NCBI RefSeq assembly: GCF_010731815.2
Contig: NZ_AP022593.1
Coordinates: forward strand, 3,162,001-3,226,000
Reading direction: 5' to 3'
Length of the DNA stretch: 64,000 nt
Origin: Mycolicibacterium arabiense
GTDB taxonomy: Bacteria; Actinomycetota; Actinomycetes; Mycobacteriales; Mycobacteriaceae
In this document: piece after piece, positions 62,057 to 64,000 of the stretch
How the letters are laid out: every line of letters starts with the position of its first letter
Numbering within the stretch: the first letter of the stretch is position 1
The notes under the pieces: generated by a model
Told to the model about the DNA's origin: nothing
What the model saw: the letters and a program-made list of their open reading frames with translations, nothing else
Database searches by the model: none
Program-made: the position numbers and the translations under genes

Positions 62057-63406
62057 ATGCCAGTTGGCGAGGCCGGTGACGGTCAGGTGTCGATCGAGGA
62101 CAGGATCGAGGAACTGCGCGGCCACGGCGTCGAACTCGTCGTGGGTTCGGTGACCGATCCCGCCGGGGTGACCCGCGGCAAGTACGTCCCGCTGCGTCGG
62201 CTCGGCGACTTCCACCGCAGCGGCATGGGCGTCTCGCCGTCCTGGAGCGTCTTCTGCGTCGACACCGGCATCGCGTTCACGCCGACCATCGGCGTCGCCG
62301 GTGACCTGCGCATCCGCATCGACCCGGCCGACGTGCGGTTGATCGACGACGGGCTGGCCTGGGCGCCAGGCAATCTCACCGAGCAGCAGGGCACGCCGGC
62401 AGCACTGTGCGCGCGGTCCCTGCTCGCGCGCACCGAGGCCGCGGCCGCCGAGCGCGGGCTGACGGTCCGCGTTGGCGGCGAACTCGAGTGCACGATGCTC
62501 GCGGCCGACGGCGGACCAGCCACGACCGAGCCGTGGTCGCCGTACGGCATCCGCACGTCGCTGGACCGCTCGGCGTTCCTGGTGGACCTCGCGACCACTG
62601 CGGAGCGCGCCGGGCTGAGCATCGAGCAGATCCACACCGAGTACGGCCACGACCAGCTCGAGGTGTCGCTGGCACCCGACACCGCCGTCGCCACCGCCGA
62701 CTCGGTGATCCTCACCCGCATCGTGCTCGGGCGCACCGCAGCGCGTCACGGTCTGCGAATATCGTTCTCCCCCGTGCCCTTCGAGGGCGCGGCAGGCAAC
62801 GGGGCGCACCTGCACCTGTCCCTGGCCGACGCTGAGGGGCCGCTGTTCTCCGGGGGCGACGGTCCGTACGGCCTGCGTGCGGCAGGCAAGTCGGCGATCG
62901 CAGGCGTCATCGATGCCCTGCCGGACCTGATCGGGGTCTATGCCGGTTCGGCGGTCTCGGCGCTGCGCCTCAAGCCGGGCAACTGGGCAGGCGCGACGGC
63001 GTGTTGGGGACTGGAGAACCGCGAGGCAGCGGTGCGCTTCATCGCCGCGACGCCCGGCAGCCCGCACGGTGCGAACGCCGAACTCAAGCTCATCGACCCG
63101 AGCGCCAATCCGTACCTGGCGGCCGCGGCGTTCCTCGGCAGCGCACTGCGCGGCATCGACCGCTCGCTCGAGCTACCCGACGAGGTCGCCGACAATCCCT
63201 CCAACGTCGCGACGGCACCGCCACCGCTGGATACGGAGCAGACCGCCGTCATCGACGCGATCGAGCACTCCGCGACGGCGGCCGAACTGCTCACCCCCGA
63301 GATCGTCGGCGCGCTGGTCGCCGTACGTCGTTACGAGATAGCCACTTTCGGCGACCTGTCGCCTGCCGAGACCACCGCGGCTCTGCGCCTCGCGTGGAGC
63401 TGCTGA
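62057..63406 (+). CDS. Glutamine-synthetase-family ligase (gamma-glutamyl-amine synthetase-like)
   Basis: 449 residues, GS type I fold. Grasp region at 12-110 (VVGSVTDPAGVTRGKYVPLRR), metal site VGGELECTML, ATP-site GNGAHLHLSL, and C-terminal AELKLIDPSANPYLAAAA. The adenylylation-site region of housekeeping GlnA is missing, and the usual Arg of the R-x-E-x-R block is Lys here, as seen in the divergent GlnA3/GlnA4-like ligases that join glutamate to amines such as polyamines or ethanolamine. It is divergent from the amidotransferase/RpiR operon and followed after 22 bases by an amino-acid permease gene, so an amine or amino-acid use pathway is the best guess. Confidence 0.82.
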   Translation: MPVGEAGDGQVSIEDRIEELRGHGVELVVGSVTDPAGVTRGKYVPLRRLGDFHRSGMGVSPSWSVFCVDTGIAFTPTIGVAGDLRIRIDPADVRLIDDGLAWAPGNLTEQQGTPAALCARSLLARTEAAAAERGLTVRVGGELECTMLAADGGPATTEPWSPYGIRTSLDRSAFLVDLATTAERAGLSIEQIHTEYGHDQLEVSLAPDTAVATADSVILTRIVLGRTAARHGLRISFSPVPFEGAAGNGAHLHLSLADAEGPLFSGGDGPYGLRAAGKSAIAGVIDALPDLIGVYAGSAVSALRLKPGNWAGATACWGLENREAAVRFIAATPGSPHGANAELKLIDPSANPYLAAAAFLGSALRGIDRSLELPDEVADNPSNVATAPPPLDTEQTAVIDAIEHSATAAELLTPEIVGALVAVRRYEIATFGDLSPAETTAALRLAWSC

Positions 63407-63428
63407 CCCACCTCAGAAGGAGACATCT

Positions 63429-64000
63429 GTGAGTACCAACGTGTCGGCCGACCAACCGCTGGGAGCCGACCAACTCCCCCACCGACGACTGCCGTTCTGG
63501 GTCGCGCTGGCAATGTCGGTCGCCCTGGTGGGCCCGACCCTGGCGATGTCCGGCAACGGGCAGGGCCTGATCGCCACGGTGGGCAAGGCGATTCCGCTGG
63601 TCTTCCTGATCGGCCTGATCGGGGTGTCGCTGGTGGGCTACAGCTTCGTCCGGCTGACCCGTCACCTCAACCACGCCGGGTCGGCCTACGGCCTCGTCGG
63701 CGGGACCATCGGGCCGCGGGCCGGGTTCTTCTCGGGTTTCGCGATGCTCGGCGCCTACGTGGGTTTCTCCATCGGCACCCTGGCCCTGACTGCGGCGTTC
63801 GTGAATGCGTTCGTCGCCGCGTTGCAGCCGGGCAACGAAGACCCCTACCAGCTGCCGTGGCTGGCCGTCGTGGCGGTGGGGGCGGTCATCTCGTTCCTGC
63901 TGTCCGGCCGTGACGTCCGGCTGTTGGGCAAGATCCTGCTCGTCATCGAGGGCATCGGCATCGTGGCGATGTTGGTCCTCGTCGTCGTGATCTTCGCCAA
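63429..64000 (+). CDS. APC-family amino acid/amine permease, N-terminal part, cut by window end
   Basis: GTG at 63429 with GAAGGAG seven bases upstream; the first 190 residues are in the window and no stop is reached. After a polar N-terminus (about 25 residues) come at least five hydrophobic helices, including VALAMSVALVGPTLAMSGNG and AGSAYGLVGGTIGPRAGFFS, the latter being the G-S-A-Y and loop pattern of the APC superfamily (amino acids, polyamines, ethanolamine). It follows the GS-like ligase by 22 bases in the same operon and likely imports that enzyme's substrate. Confidence 0.85.
   Translation, partial: MSTNVSADQPLGADQLPHRRLPFWVALAMSVALVGPTLAMSGNGQGLIATVGKAIPLVFLIGLIGVSLVGYSFVRLTRHLNHAGSAYGLVGGTIGPRAGFFSGFAMLGAYVGFSIGTLALTAAFVNAFVAALQPGNEDPYQLPWLAVVAVGAVISFLLSGRDVRLLGKILLVIEGIGIVAMLVLVVVIFA

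Overview
The window is high-GC chromosomal DNA of a mycobacterium, most likely a rapidly growing, non-tuberculous species (Mycolicibacterium-like). This rests on gene content and order. Two stretches (about 11.3-26.3 kb, and 26.7-27.2 plus 49.8-60.2 kb) carry, with insertions between them, the same genes as the M. tuberculosis Rv0238-Rv0265c block: fecB2-like lipoprotein, pxpB/pxpC, aac(2')-I, a HemD-type regulator, a CbiX-like protein, nirBD, the Rv0250c family, sdh1, the Rv0245 flavin reductase, fadE5, fadA2, fabG4 and htdX. Between them lies the trehalose polyphleate (TPP) locus, in the same order as in M. smegmatis. No tRNA, rRNA or CRISPR array was seen.

Region 1 (1-7.2 kb) is an accessory catabolic island. 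It has a tartrate-dehydrogenase-like enzyme, a GntR/FCD regulator, a two-subunit transketolase, an MHS-type MFS transporter, a TIM-barrel sugar isomerase/epimerase and an SDR dehydrogenase. The genes run in two divergent operons. Copies of a GTCAACA/TGTTGAC motif sit in the divergent promoter, one inside a TTGACT-17-TATTGT promoter spacer, and again upstream of the gntR gene. This suggests one autoregulated regulon for an unidentified sugar, polyol or sugar acid.

Region 2 (7.2-9.2 kb) is an IS110-family insertion with a candidate bridge-RNA region upstream of its transposase. It sits between the Shine-Dalgarno position and the start codon of a LysE/ArgO exporter gene. Region 3 (9.2-18 kb) holds a small membrane protein, a secreted haem-binding protein, a YeiH-family transporter preceded by a 29-residue overlapping ORF, an iron-type ABC lipoprotein, a YhhQ-type transporter, pxpBC, aac(2')-I, the HemD-like regulator, a CbiX-like protein and a membrane protein of unknown role. 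Region 4 (18-26.4 kb) covers assimilatory nitrite reductase nirBD and the sdh1 operon, with a CRP-like site upstream and a strong hairpin downstream.

Region 5 (26.4-49.6 kb) is dominated by the TPP locus: sap, a PE-PPE-domain acyltransferase, fadD23 (FAAL), mmpL10, papA3 and a 3630-residue bimodular PKS transcribed divergently from papA3. The PKS reads as KS-AT-KR-ACP / KS-AT-DH-ER-KR-ACP. Polyphleic acids would be loaded and elongated by FadD23 and Pks, trehalose acylated by PapA3, lipid exported by MmpL10, and final acyl transfer carried out outside the membrane by the PE-PPE enzyme.

Region 6 (49.8-60.2 kb) is fatty-acid metabolism: fadE5 alone, and fadA2 divergent from fabG4-htdX, with a TetR regulator convergent to htdX. 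The fadE5 promoter and the fadA2/fabG4 divergent region share the operator-like sequence TTACTN5GTAA. Region 7 (60.2-64 kb) joins a MurR/RpiR regulator, a class II glutamine amidotransferase, a glutamine-synthetase-like ligase and the start of an APC permease, probably a nitrogen or amine utilisation unit. The window cuts the first and last genes.
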